From: Bin87 sp965220055
GTDB lineage: Bacteria > Chloroflexota > Dehalococcoidia > Lucifugimonadales > UBA3495
Reading direction: 5' to 3'
Length of the DNA: 64,000 nt
Assembly (NCBI GenBank): GCA_965220055.1
Contig: CBDCPE010000004.1
Coordinates: 2,418,001-2,482,000, forward strand
This document shows, in pieces, positions 8,296-17,124 of the stretch. The position numbers and the translations under genes were made by a program. Under the pieces are notes generated by a model that was not told the origin of the DNA, did no database searches, and saw only the letters and a list, made by a program, of their open reading frames with translations. Within the stretch, counting starts at the first letter, position 1. Each line of letters begins with the position of its first letter.

Positions 8296-9037
8296 AAATG
8301 AAGCGCACCAACTCCCGAATCAATAACGACGTGCTTCCCCCAATGATGACGAAGAGCACGGCGTAGCGGAAAATTCGCAGGCTCATACGACGGGCTAGCC
8401 ACCCGCCGAGCGTTGAGCCAATCACGACCACCGGGACCCCGGCCAACATTTCGTACTCCACTTGCTGCGGAAACAACCCGGCCAGGAAGTACAGGACCAA
8501 CCCCAGCACGCCGGCCAGCAGGAAATAAACTGCCAGGGTCGCCCGCATGGTCTCGCGGGGCCAATCCTGCTCGATGGCGTAGATTGCGGCCACCGGCCCG
8601 CCGATGCTGAGCGTCGTGGTCAACAGTGTGGTCGTAAAGCCAAAACCTACGGCCCCCCATCTGGTTCGGGCGGCGGGCAGCCGAACGTCGATCAGGGTGA
8701 GCACGGCGATCACCAGGATAAGGCTCACGATTGATATTCGCAGGGCGGTGGGCGCGGCGACGCTAAGCAGCAGCACCCCCAGTGGCACCGGTGGCAGGCC
8801 GGAGACGATGAACAGCCACGACTGTCGCCAGCGAAAGGCCCGCCAGGTCTGGAACAGAATCAACACCGTGGCGACGACGATCATTGCGTTGGACAGCACC
8901 ACCACCTGCCGTGGAGCCAGGATGAGCAGCAGGATCGGGGCCATGGCCAACGCCATTCCAAAACCGACGGCGCTGAAAACGAACGATCCCAGCAGCAGCG
9001 CCGCCAGGATGATAACGAGCTCCCAACCGAAGGGCAT
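8294..9037 (-). CDS. TauE/SafE family membrane protein
   Basis: The 247-residue protein is almost wholly hydrophobic, with about eight predicted membrane segments arranged as two similar halves. The glycine-rich SAVGFGMALAMAPILLL start and the second-half GFTTTLLTTTLSIGGPV are typical of the TauE/SafE (DUF81) permease family, which exports small organosulfur or sulfite anions. Its start shares one base with the stop of the NAD-kinase-like gene (TGATG), so the two are coupled. Substrate unknown. Confidence 0.82.
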   Translation of the reverse strand: MPFGWELVIILAALLLGSFVFSAVGFGMALAMAPILLLILAPRQVVVLSNAMIVVATVLILFQTWRAFRWRQSWLFIVSGLPPVPLGVLLLSVAAPTALRISIVSLILVIAVLTLIDVRLPAARTRWGAVGFGFTTTLLTTTLSIGGPVAAIYAIEQDWPRETMRATLAVYFLLAGVLGLVLYFLAGLFPQQVEYEMLAGVPVVVIGSTLGGWLARRMSLRIFRYAVLFVIIGGSTSLLIRELVRFI

Positions 9038-10044
9038 CAGGGCAGGTTGAACAGTCCGAGTTGGGCGGCGCGGCGCAGGGTGCGTTGGACCAGGACCACG
9101 GGCGGCCCGTTTCGGGCGAGCACGATCTCCGCCGTATCGTCAGGAGTGAGGGTCAGCGACCGTTCCCCGTCCAGGGCGACGGTGCAATAGCGGGGTTCCA
9201 GCGCAACGGGGATGCCCTCGTTGAGCAATTCCCACGAGGCAATGTACGCGGGCTCGACGATTCCGGGCGCCACCGGGGCGATGACGGTGGCCTCCGGCGG
9301 GTTGTCGGCGTTCGCTCCACCGCGAGCGAGTACGTAGTGCAGGCCCCCGACGTCGGCTATGGACAGCGGATGAAGGCGGCCGCCCACCGACGATAATCCG
9401 ATGCCGCTGGGTTCGGCTCGGGTGAGAAACACCTCGTGGACCGTGTCGAGATCCCAGATTGCTCGCGTCGCGACATATCGCTCGCGAGAGATGGCCACGT
9501 CAACGAGAGCTATGTCGCGGAACTCGCCATTGACGTTGATTTGCAGCGTCTTGCTGATCACCGAAGTGTCGGAAGGTTCCATACGCCCGGAGGCGACGAG
9601 ACCGGCGGCGATGCCGGCCAGGGTACCCTCGACCATGACCGGGAAGATGTTGTTGGTTCCGGTGGAGATCGCCACCAACGGTATTTCATTGGTTCCGACC
9701 GCCACAGCGCGGTTGGTGCCGTCGCCGCCCAGCGTGACCAGGCAACCCACACCCATTTCGGCCATCATAGCGGCGGCTCGGGTGGTGTCTCCCTCCGTGT
9801 AGAGGGGCGACATGGGCAGCATTTCCAAGGGTAGGGAGATGCTGGAATCGCCTGCTGCGCGCCGGCACAGATTGCCGCTGTCCGGCATGGCAACTACGCG
9901 CTGTACGCCAGTGGACTGCAGGCCGATGAGGACGCGGCGCACGGTGTTGACCTTTTCCCAATCGGGCACGACGCGCCCCTGGGCTACCAGGCGGCGGATG
10001 TCCTTGCTGGCGGCGGGATTGGCGATGATTCCGACGGTGGTCAT
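9037..10044 (-). CDS. ATP-NAD kinase-like protein (AcoX/NadK-like)
   Basis: The 335-residue product begins MTTVGIIANPAASKDIRRLV and has the diacylglycerol/NAD-kinase glycine motif GGDGTNR at 106-112, followed by ISTGTNN. This matches the AcoX-like branch of the ATP-NAD kinase family rather than canonical NadK. The C-terminal 100 residues are a beta-rich part also seen in NAD kinases. Function is unproven; a lipid or nucleotide kinase role is possible. It is translationally coupled to the downstream permease. Confidence 0.75.
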   Translation of the reverse strand: MTTVGIIANPAASKDIRRLVAQGRVVPDWEKVNTVRRVLIGLQSTGVQRVVAMPDSGNLCRRAAGDSSISLPLEMLPMSPLYTEGDTTRAAAMMAEMGVGCLVTLGGDGTNRAVAVGTNEIPLVAISTGTNNIFPVMVEGTLAGIAAGLVASGRMEPSDTSVISKTLQINVNGEFRDIALVDVAISRERYVATRAIWDLDTVHEVFLTRAEPSGIGLSSVGGRLHPLSIADVGGLHYVLARGGANADNPPEATVIAPVAPGIVEPAYIASWELLNEGIPVALEPRYCTVALDGERSLTLTPDDTAEIVLARNGPPVVLVQRTLRRAAQLGLFNLP

Positions 10045-10550
10045 GTGGGCGCGCGGTTCTAGTCAGGATTGGGTCGGTGACGACGGCACACTATACACCA
10101 TGAATGCCCTCAACCCGGCCGGTAGCGGTTCGTCGAACTGGAGACGGCAGGACCATTCGGTTTTCGTCGCGACGGGGCGCCGGCCGGCATCTGGCAGGCG
10201 GCAATCCCGCTGCAGCGTGGTCGTTTGCGCCGAGCGGCCCGGCTACACCAACTAGATTGCCACCCGTATATCAAGTACGGGGTCGCAATGGCTATCAGGA
10301 AATCCAAGCGGTCCTGTGGGAAGTCGCGAACTATTGGGGCTTGGTTGCCGGCGGTTGACGGGTGTTGCGAGGCTTTATCCTTGGGTTGGTGGTTCGGGTT
10401 TTGCGGTTGGTGGTTTGATTTGGGTGTCAGGCGTTGCGGTTTCGGGACGGTGTCGGAGCACGGCCAACACTTTTTTTACTCGCATAGTTTTTGAGTCCCA
10501 AGCTTCCGTGACCCGCGGGCAGCCGGCTAATGAGACCGGTGCCGCACGGC

Positions 10551-10596
10551 ACGGGGCGGAGGTGACACCCGCAGGGTCGACACTCGGCCGCCCCGT
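10551..10596. other. Nested hairpin, candidate structured RNA or terminator
   Basis: ACGGGGCGG (10551-10559) pairs perfectly with CCGCCCCGT (10588-10596). Inside it GTG/CAC and ACCC/GGGT pair around a GCA loop, giving one long stem with a small internal loop. No T-run follows. It matches no riboswitch or RNA family I recognise. Confidence 0.4.
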
Positions 10597-10813
10597 CGAA
10601 TAAAGAGAGGGTAGCGGCCGCTGGCGACCATGATGCGAAGAACCGACTGGGGCCGTTGCCGACCCGAAACCGTATCGCCTAGCTATTCGGATGTAGGTTT
10701 GGCGACGCCGCTGGCCTGGCGGCGGAAATGCCTGACGGGACTATTATAGAACTCACGTACTATACAATGCAAGAGGCGGGGCGTCATTGCAGGGCCTTTC
10801 GATTATCCTGAAT

Positions 10814-10918
10814 GTCATTGCGAGCGAAGCGTGGCAATCTCGTCGGCGTGGTAGTCATACTTGGCGAAGCGGTCTGACCGCAACGAGATCGCGGCGTCGC
10901 TCCGCCCCTCGTAATGAC
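10814..10918. repeat. Imperfect palindromic dispersed repeat
   Basis: GTCATTGCGAGCGAAGCG (from 10814) and a near reverse complement ending at 10918 (CTCGTAATGAC) enclose about 50 bases. The arms resemble the GTCATTGCGAG...CTCGCAATGAC elements that are scattered through many bacterial genomes. It is non-coding and may fold as a long hairpin or be a small non-autonomous element. Confidence 0.6.
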
Positions 10919-11257
10919 AATCGAATAACCCTGGCGTCATTGAGGCAGTGTTCCATATCCGGTGGTTTTTTGCATGGTTGAGTAGGATAAGCGGGATTTG
11001 TGCAATTGAGGATTCCTGGATTCCGGCTGGCTCGAGGATGACGGACTAACTTTGGAAAGCAACCCGGAGACGGCGGGAGGCGCGGCACAATTGGGGTGAT
11101 ACAATTCGTGGCGCCGAAGAGGCACGCAGACTGCGGCTTTTGGACTCAGGGAATGTCGTGGTTAGCGTTGGACCGATCTGCGAAACCCAGTGGGGCTCCC
11201 CAAGCGCAGGGGATCGGACATCGTCAATCGCAGCGCAAATGCGATCAGGAGAGCGTT

Positions 11258-12676
11258 ATGGACGCCGAACTCGCTTTCACTCCCGCCACCGAAGTGCGCC
11301 GGATGATAGCCGACCGCGAAATATCTTCCGTCGAGCTCACCGAGTATTTTTTCCAACGCATTGAGGAATTGAACCCGCGCCTGAACGCCTATTTGACGGT
11401 GTGCCACGAGCAGGCATTGGCGGACGCCAGGGCGGCAGACGAAGCGGTGCAAAGAGGGGGTGACCTGGGGCCGCTGCACGGCGTGCCCATTTCGGTAAAA
11501 GACCTGGAGTTGACGAAAGGGGTTCGGACGACCATGGGGTCAGCGGTCTTCCGGGACCGGGTGCCGGAGATCGACTCAATTGTGGTGGAACGGGTCAAGG
11601 CGGCTGGCGGAGTCATACTGGGCAAGACAAATACGCCGGAGTTTGGCCAGTCAGGCACCACGGAGAACCTGGTGAGCGAGCCGTGTCGCAACCCCTGGAA
11701 CACCGACTACACGCCTGGGGGCAGCAGCGGTGGCGCAGCGGCCGCGCTGATCGCGGGTTTGTGCACCCTGGCGACCGGTAGCGACGGGGGCGGCAGCATA
11801 CGCATACCATCCAGCTTCAGCGGGGTTACCGGGATCAAGCCATCGCATGGGCGGGTACCGCGATACGGTGGTTATGGCGGGCCGGCCGTCAACCATTTTT
11901 CGCAAAGCGGACCCCTGAGCAGGACGGTGCGTGACACCGCGATGTTGTTGCAGGTATTGGCGGGACCAGACTCGCGGGATCCCACCACGATGACTGATAC
12001 GCCTCCGGATTACATGGCAGCACTGGAGGGTGGCGTCGAGGGTTGGCGCGTGGCGTGGAGCGATGACCTGGGTTACGCCGCAGTGGATCCGGAGGTAGTT
12101 CAGATCACGCGCGGCGCCGCGCAGGTTTTCCAAGAGCTGGGGGCGATCGTTGAGGAAGCGGCGCCGGAAATCGAGGGGGACCCGTTCCCGGCGTTTTCCA
12201 CCGTGTTCGGCACGGCGTCATACACGTCCTACGCCGACCTGTACCCGGAACGACGGGATGAATTGACCCATTATGTGCAGAACACCTTTGATGGGGCATC
12301 GCAACACACGGCCGCGGACTTGTCGAGGGCGCTCGCGTACGTGGATCGGCACAAGCGGCGCTTCGCGGATTTCTTTGACACCTATGACCTGCTGCTCACT
12401 CCGGCGATGGCGGTGACGGCGTTCCCGATCGGCCAGCATCCGACAACCATCGGCGGGCGATCCGTGGAACCGTGGTGGGGCTACCTGCCTTTCACGTTCC
12501 CGATCAACATGAGTGGGCAAACTGCCTCCAGCGTGCCGTGTGGGTTCTCGGCGGCGGGTTTGCCCGTGGGGCTGCACATCGTCGGACCGGCGGGAAGCGA
12601 GGCCCGCGTACTCCGCGCGATGGCGGCCTTCGAAGAGGCGCGGCCCTGGGCACAGCACCGGCCGGCGGTTTGCTGA
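11258..12676 (+). CDS. Amidase signature family protein
   Basis: A 472-residue amide hydrolase of the amidase signature family. The Ser-cisSer-Lys triad is visible: K81 in PISVKD, S157 in TPGGSSGG and S180 in GSDGGGSIRIPSSF. The domain runs nearly end to end and has normal length. The ATG at 11258 has AGGAG 7 bases upstream; the frame stays open upstream but without a start signal. A GatA role is less likely because no gatB or gatC is nearby; a stand-alone amidase of unknown substrate fits best. Confidence 0.88.
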   Translation: MDAELAFTPATEVRRMIADREISSVELTEYFFQRIEELNPRLNAYLTVCHEQALADARAADEAVQRGGDLGPLHGVPISVKDLELTKGVRTTMGSAVFRDRVPEIDSIVVERVKAAGGVILGKTNTPEFGQSGTTENLVSEPCRNPWNTDYTPGGSSGGAAAALIAGLCTLATGSDGGGSIRIPSSFSGVTGIKPSHGRVPRYGGYGGPAVNHFSQSGPLSRTVRDTAMLLQVLAGPDSRDPTTMTDTPPDYMAALEGGVEGWRVAWSDDLGYAAVDPEVVQITRGAAQVFQELGAIVEEAAPEIEGDPFPAFSTVFGTASYTSYADLYPERRDELTHYVQNTFDGASQHTAADLSRALAYVDRHKRRFADFFDTYDLLLTPAMAVTAFPIGQHPTTIGGRSVEPWWGYLPFTFPINMSGQTASSVPCGFSAAGLPVGLHIVGPAGSEARVLRAMAAFEEARPWAQHRPAVC

Positions 12677-12814
12677 CGCGCGTCCCACGGTTGTCCGGTA
12701 TGACTGGCTCGGTAGCACGATAATTGCTGCTCGATCCCTACCCATGATGGTCCTGCCGGCACGCGGCCGGCCAACGAACCAATCTGGGCGCGGCAGATAA
12801 GCGTACACCGGTTC

Positions 12815-15451
12815 ATGGTTTCCAGCGCACTGAAGTTAGCGCGTGCGCGTGATAGCGTGCTGCGGCTCAGGACCCGTTTGCCTGCCGTTCGGTTTGGCGC
12901 CGTTGAGTGGGCTTTTCTGCTCGTTGCTCTCGTAGCGGCCGCGATGCGGTTGTGGGAGCTGGAAGGGCGGACGATGCATTACGACGAGGCCATCCACCTG
13001 CATTTCGCCTGGAAGTTGGCGCGGGGTGTCGAGTTTGTGCACTCACCGTGGATGCACGGGCCGCTGCAGATCGAGCTGGTGGCGGTCGTGCTCAAGTACC
13101 TTGGAGACACGGATTTCCTGGCGCGATTGCCCTACGCCCTGTTTGGGGTGACGTTGACCGTTTTGCCGTATTTCATGCGGCGGCTCATCGGCGACAAAGG
13201 GGCGGTTTGCGCGGCAGTCATCCTGGCGTTCTCTCCGTCCCTGTTGTACTTCAGCCGGTTCGGGCGCAATGACATTCTCATGGCGGTGTGGGCAGTGTTA
13301 CTGCTCATCATGCTGTGGCAGTACGGGATCAGCAACCGCAGACGGTACCTTTTCGGCGCGGCGGCGGTGACCGCGCTGATGCTGGCGACCAAAGAGACGG
13401 CGTACTTCGTGATCCTGTTCATGGGCCTGGCGGCGATGGCGCTGGGTTGGCGAGAGCTTTGGGGGTTCGTCAAGACGCGGCGCGGCCTGATGGGAATGCA
13501 AGGGTCAGCGGGATTTTTCATCCTGATCGCCACTTTGACCCTGCCACAGGCCGCCGCGGTGATAGCTCTGGCTCAGGCGCCATTCGGGCTGACGATCGCA
13601 TCCCGTGACACCGGATCAACGGGCGACACCGGCGCTCCGGCATGGGAGGCGCCGTTCGTCACGTTGCCGGTGTGGGCGGCACCAGTATGGCTGCACATCG
13701 TGGCTGCGGCTGCGCTGGTTGGTCTGGCGTTGGTCCTGGCGATCTGGGTATGGCGCATCAGGGGACCGATTGACCTGGCTTCAGTTGTCGCGGCGGTTCT
13801 GGCGACCGTGGCCGCAGTGTGCGTGGTGGTCGTGGGTCCGTTCCACAACCTGTTCGAGGCGCAGCAGGGGGTGAGCGGAGGACCAGTCGGAGCCTTGGTG
13901 GACTGCGGGGCTGGCGCCGCGCTGTTGCTGTTGGCCATCGTCGCCCTGAGACTCAACGTGTCGTCGTCGGTAGGATGGCGAGGCACTATGCTGCTGTTGT
14001 GGCCTGCGGTACTGCTGACATGGGCGTGGCTCATGTTCCTGTGGGGCGGAACCGATTTCATGAGCCAATTGCTGCCCTCTGCAGCACACTCAGAGGATCT
14101 GGCGGCAGGCCGCATCGCGGTGAACTACCTGGTTCCGATGCTGGCGCTTTTGATATTGCTGGTCGCGGGTGGTACTGGCGGAATCGCCTGGGGAGGGGGG
14201 CTCTGGCTTGGGTGCGCGACGGTGTTCTACGCGATATGGACGCTGCTCTACACCACCATGCTCACCAATTGGCCGGGAGTCTTCACCGGGTCGTGGCAAA
14301 GCCTGGGCTACTGGCTGATGCAGCAGGACGTCGCTCGTGGCAACCAGCCGTGGTACTACTACTTCGTAGGGTTGAGCGTGTACGAGCTGGTGGCACTGGT
14401 TTTCGGCGTGGTCGGCGTGGTTTGGCTGATCCGGCGTCGGACTACCTACGGCGGGATTGGCGTCGTGCTGGCGGCGTGGGTGATTGCGACTTTAGCGTTG
14501 TACACGATTGCGGCGGAAAAGATGCCGTGGCTCTTGGTCAACATAACGGTGCCGTTGGCTTTGGTGGGGGGGATGTTCCTGGGTCATGTGATGGATGGTA
14601 TCAACTGGGGGACTCTGACGCGCAGAGCAGCGGTGACGTTGATCCTTGGCCCGCTCTGGTTGGCATTGGGGGTGTGGATCGCCTGGTTGGCGGCAAGAGG
14701 GGGAATAGGTAGTTTCGCTATCTGGCTGGCAGTGTTGATCCTGCTGCCACTGGCGGTTGCGATTGCTTATCTGATTCGCGGCCACAGCCAGGCCGGAAGA
14801 GCCGTGGTGCTGGGAATAGCGGTCCTGCTCTTGCTGTTCGGAGCAGCAGGAGCCTGGCGGGCGGCGTACACCTACGACGATTCCAACATTGAGATACTGG
14901 CTTACGCGCAAGGGTCCGCTGATCTGGAGCGGACCTACTCGAAGTTACAAGAGACCACTCTGGGCGAAGGCGCGGGCGATTCGTCAGTCAAGGTCGACTA
15001 CGACATGTGGTATCCCTTCCAATGGTACGTCCGGCACGAAACGGAAGAAGGCATTTTACGGTTCGACCGTTTTTGCGCCGGTACCAAAAGCGACGAAAAT
15101 GATAGCGACGATGAAGATGACAACAAGAAAGACTGCCGCGCGGTGGGCGAAGACGGCGGGCCTCGCGTCTATCTGGCGGAGCATGGGCACGCCGTGAAGG
15201 AAGAGGATGCACCGGGTTATGGGAAAGAAGGGCCCATGCGGAACCTGCTATGGTATCCTGAAACCTACCGCCGGCCCGGAGAGGCTCGTAATGATACCGG
15301 TTTGTGGAAGCAACTCAAAGCCGACACGGTGTTTTTCCGAAATGCGGCCGCCAACCCCGACAAACTGCGCGCGGCGCTCGAATACATGGTGACACGCCGC
15401 CAGCAAAGCGAATGGTATTTCGCCAGTTATTATCAATATGTTAAGGAATAG
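12815..15451 (+). CDS. Agl23-like membrane glycosyltransferase family protein (TIGR03663)
   Basis: An 878-residue polytopic protein. The first extracytoplasmic loop has MHYDEAIHLH, the acidic motif of GT-C (GT39/83-like) enzymes that use lipid-linked sugars. The next segments RFGRNDILMAVW and TKETAYFVIL match the TIGR03663 family named after archaeal Agl23. About a dozen or more membrane helices fill residues 25-690, then a soluble C-terminal domain follows with an acidic stretch (DENDSDDEDD) near 770. It starts a tight gene series with a PaREP1-like protein, a flippase-like protein and an FAD oxidoreductase, suggesting assembly of a surface glycolipid or glycoprotein. Confidence 0.8.
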   Translation: MVSSALKLARARDSVLRLRTRLPAVRFGAVEWAFLLVALVAAAMRLWELEGRTMHYDEAIHLHFAWKLARGVEFVHSPWMHGPLQIELVAVVLKYLGDTDFLARLPYALFGVTLTVLPYFMRRLIGDKGAVCAAVILAFSPSLLYFSRFGRNDILMAVWAVLLLIMLWQYGISNRRRYLFGAAAVTALMLATKETAYFVILFMGLAAMALGWRELWGFVKTRRGLMGMQGSAGFFILIATLTLPQAAAVIALAQAPFGLTIASRDTGSTGDTGAPAWEAPFVTLPVWAAPVWLHIVAAAALVGLALVLAIWVWRIRGPIDLASVVAAVLATVAAVCVVVVGPFHNLFEAQQGVSGGPVGALVDCGAGAALLLLAIVALRLNVSSSVGWRGTMLLLWPAVLLTWAWLMFLWGGTDFMSQLLPSAAHSEDLAAGRIAVNYLVPMLALLILLVAGGTGGIAWGGGLWLGCATVFYAIWTLLYTTMLTNWPGVFTGSWQSLGYWLMQQDVARGNQPWYYYFVGLSVYELVALVFGVVGVVWLIRRRTTYGGIGVVLAAWVIATLALYTIAAEKMPWLLVNITVPLALVGGMFLGHVMDGINWGTLTRRAAVTLILGPLWLALGVWIAWLAARGGIGSFAIWLAVLILLPLAVAIAYLIRGHSQAGRAVVLGIAVLLLLFGAAGAWRAAYTYDDSNIEILAYAQGSADLERTYSKLQETTLGEGAGDSSVKVDYDMWYPFQWYVRHETEEGILRFDRFCAGTKSDENDSDDEDDNKKDCRAVGEDGGPRVYLAEHGHAVKEEDAPGYGKEGPMRNLLWYPETYRRPGEARNDTGLWKQLKADTVFFRNAAANPDKLRAALEYMVTRRQQSEWYFASYYQYVKE

Positions 15452-15475
15452 TACCCTGATGACCGAGGCCGATGA

Positions 15476-15988
15476 ATGACCACGGCGCCAGCATTGCCAG
15501 AGCCGGGAGCAGCCACGGCAGAAGATCGGGTGCTCATCAGCCGTCGATTGATTCAGCAGGCCCGCGACGAGCTTGATCGCGGCGACCGACTCCAGGCCAC
15601 GGAAAAGGTCTGGGGCGCACTGGCGCAGATGCTCAAGGCCCACGGGCAGCAGCGGGGGTGGCTGAATCTGGGGAGCCACCGCACCGTCAGCCATATTGCC
15701 CAACACTTAGATGCGGAATACGTTGAGATCCCGGTGGCTCGGGCATACGTCGCAGCCGATAACGGCCATAGGAATTTCTATGATAATGAGATGAGCCCGC
15801 CGGAAATTGAAGGCATCATAACGGTGGTGTCGAGCGTGTTGCCGGAGCTGGAACGGGCACTGCGGGAGCCGCCGCGCCCGTTTGCGATCAACGACGTAGA
15901 TCAGCGTTGGCGGGTGAGAACGTTCACGGGGAAACAGGACCTGCAGGTTGGCGACACCTCGCCGACAGGCTTCGCAAATTCACTCTAG
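15476..15988 (+). CDS. PaREP1/HEPN-like protein
   Basis: A 170-residue helical protein. The pattern of an N-terminal helix (ISRRLIQQARDELDRGD), a WGA motif (46-48) and HRNFYDNEM (98-106) matches the PaREP1 family within the HEPN superfamily. HEPN proteins include RNases and nucleotidyltransferase partners, but the usual Rx4-6H RNase motif is not clear here. GAGG 7 bases upstream supports the ATG. It sits inside the glycosylation cluster, 24 bases after the Agl23-like gene and 11 before the next. Two related genes occur at 29759 and 30460. Confidence 0.65.
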   Translation: MTTAPALPEPGAATAEDRVLISRRLIQQARDELDRGDRLQATEKVWGALAQMLKAHGQQRGWLNLGSHRTVSHIAQHLDAEYVEIPVARAYVAADNGHRNFYDNEMSPPEIEGIITVVSSVLPELERALREPPRPFAINDVDQRWRVRTFTGKQDLQVGDTSPTGFANSL

Positions 15989-15999
15989 CGTTCTAATCA

Positions 16000-17121
16000 G
16001 TGGGTTATTTTTTCGGCAATTGGCGGTTTTGGGCAGGGGTGCTGGTCAGCGTGGTGGCGCTGGGTCTGCTGGTGTTGTTGGTGGACCGGCGGGAACTTTT
16101 GGAGGCGTTGCTGTCCGCCAACTATCTCTACCTGGCTCCGGCGATTGTCCTGTACTTCATCGGGCAATGGTTCCGGGCGTTGAGGTGGCAGTTTTTGCTG
16201 GCTCCGATCTCTGCCATTCCCGCACGCCGCCTTTACCCGGTGATTATCATCGGGTACATGGCGAACAACGTGCTGCCGGCCCGGTTGGGGGAGTTGGTGC
16301 GGGCGGTGTACCTGGCGCAGCGGGAAGAAGAAGTCAGTGTTCCGACCTCTATCGCCACCCTGAGCGTGGAGCGGCTCTACGATGGATTGACGCTACTGGC
16401 GATCGGGGCCGTGGCGGCTCCGATCCTGTTGGCTGCCGGGCTGTTCAACGCAGCCAGCCTGGCCTACCAGTCAACCGCTGTGGTGCTGATGATAGGCGTG
16501 ATCGGCAGCTTTGTGGCGGCCCTGCTGATACTGACCGCGCTGGCGACGAGCCGGCGGGCGGTGGAATGGCTGATCGCCGTAACTGGGATACTTCCAACGA
16601 GGTTCCGGTCCATCGCCGTGGAAGTGATTCATGGTTTCGTTGAAGGGTTGGCGACGCTCAATTCCCCGCGAAAGCACGCGATCCTGTTTCTGGGTTCGCT
16701 GCCAGTGTGGCTGGCGGAAGCTGGGGTGTACCTGATAGTGGCTTATTCGTTCAACCTGGATGCCTGGTTCGACTCGTTCTGGCTTTTGGCCGCGGCGATA
16801 TTGCTGGTCACCGTTACATCAAACTTGATCACCGCCGTGCCGGCGTCTATCGGAGGCATCGGACCGTTTGAGGTGGTGGCGCAGCAGACGTTGGTGGCGC
16901 TGGGGATCGGGGCGGCTCCGGCGGCGGCCTACTCGGTGGCGGTGCACCTGGTGGCGCTGTGGCTACCGGTCAATATAGCTGGCGTTTTGCTGCTGCTCTG
17001 GCACAACCTTTCCCTGCGCAGGCTGACCGCGCTGCCGGAAGCGGACGTTGAACGGGAACCTGATGTAGTGTCCGCTCGCGTAACCGACGGAACCGGGGCG
17101 GGCGCGATGCAGGACGGTTAG
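16000..17121 (+). CDS. Lysylphosphatidylglycerol synthase TM-region/AglD-like membrane protein
   Basis: A 373-residue protein with about eight membrane helices in the pattern of the LPG-synthase transmembrane (UPF0104) family, which includes flippase-like proteins of glycolipid pathways. The conserved GYMANNVLPARLGELVRA and the late IGGIGPFEVVAQ segments are present. A GTG start at 16000 follows the previous gene by 11 bases and lacks a strong ribosome site, consistent with coupling. It ends 3 bases before the next gene. It likely moves or modifies a lipid-linked intermediate. Confidence 0.8.
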   Translation: MGYFFGNWRFWAGVLVSVVALGLLVLLVDRRELLEALLSANYLYLAPAIVLYFIGQWFRALRWQFLLAPISAIPARRLYPVIIIGYMANNVLPARLGELVRAVYLAQREEEVSVPTSIATLSVERLYDGLTLLAIGAVAAPILLAAGLFNAASLAYQSTAVVLMIGVIGSFVAALLILTALATSRRAVEWLIAVTGILPTRFRSIAVEVIHGFVEGLATLNSPRKHAILFLGSLPVWLAEAGVYLIVAYSFNLDAWFDSFWLLAAAILLVTVTSNLITAVPASIGGIGPFEVVAQQTLVALGIGAAPAAAYSVAVHLVALWLPVNIAGVLLLLWHNLSLRRLTALPEADVEREPDVVSARVTDGTGAGAMQDG

Positions 17122-17124
17122 GCA

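Larger units (their letters stand above)
10045..11257. other. 1.2-kb gene-poor region
   Basis: No convincing gene is seen here on either strand. It holds a weak minus-strand -10 (TATAGT, 10090-10095) for the kinase-like gene, a G/T-rich stretch around 10330-10480, a nested hairpin at 10551-10596 and a palindromic repeat at 10814-10918. A further repeat-like segment around 11015-11045 (GATTCCTGGATTCCGGCTGG) resembles sequences that recur in many bacterial spacers. The short open frames present have no start signals or family resemblance. Confidence 0.6.

Noticed and set aside
10225..10603. Short open frames in the gene-poor region
   Set aside because: Cys/Gly/Trp-rich translations of G/T-rich DNA, no ribosome sites and no family likeness.
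11162..11479. Antisense frame over the amidase start
   Set aside because: Shadow frame; the plus-strand amidase motifs and ribosome site are clear.
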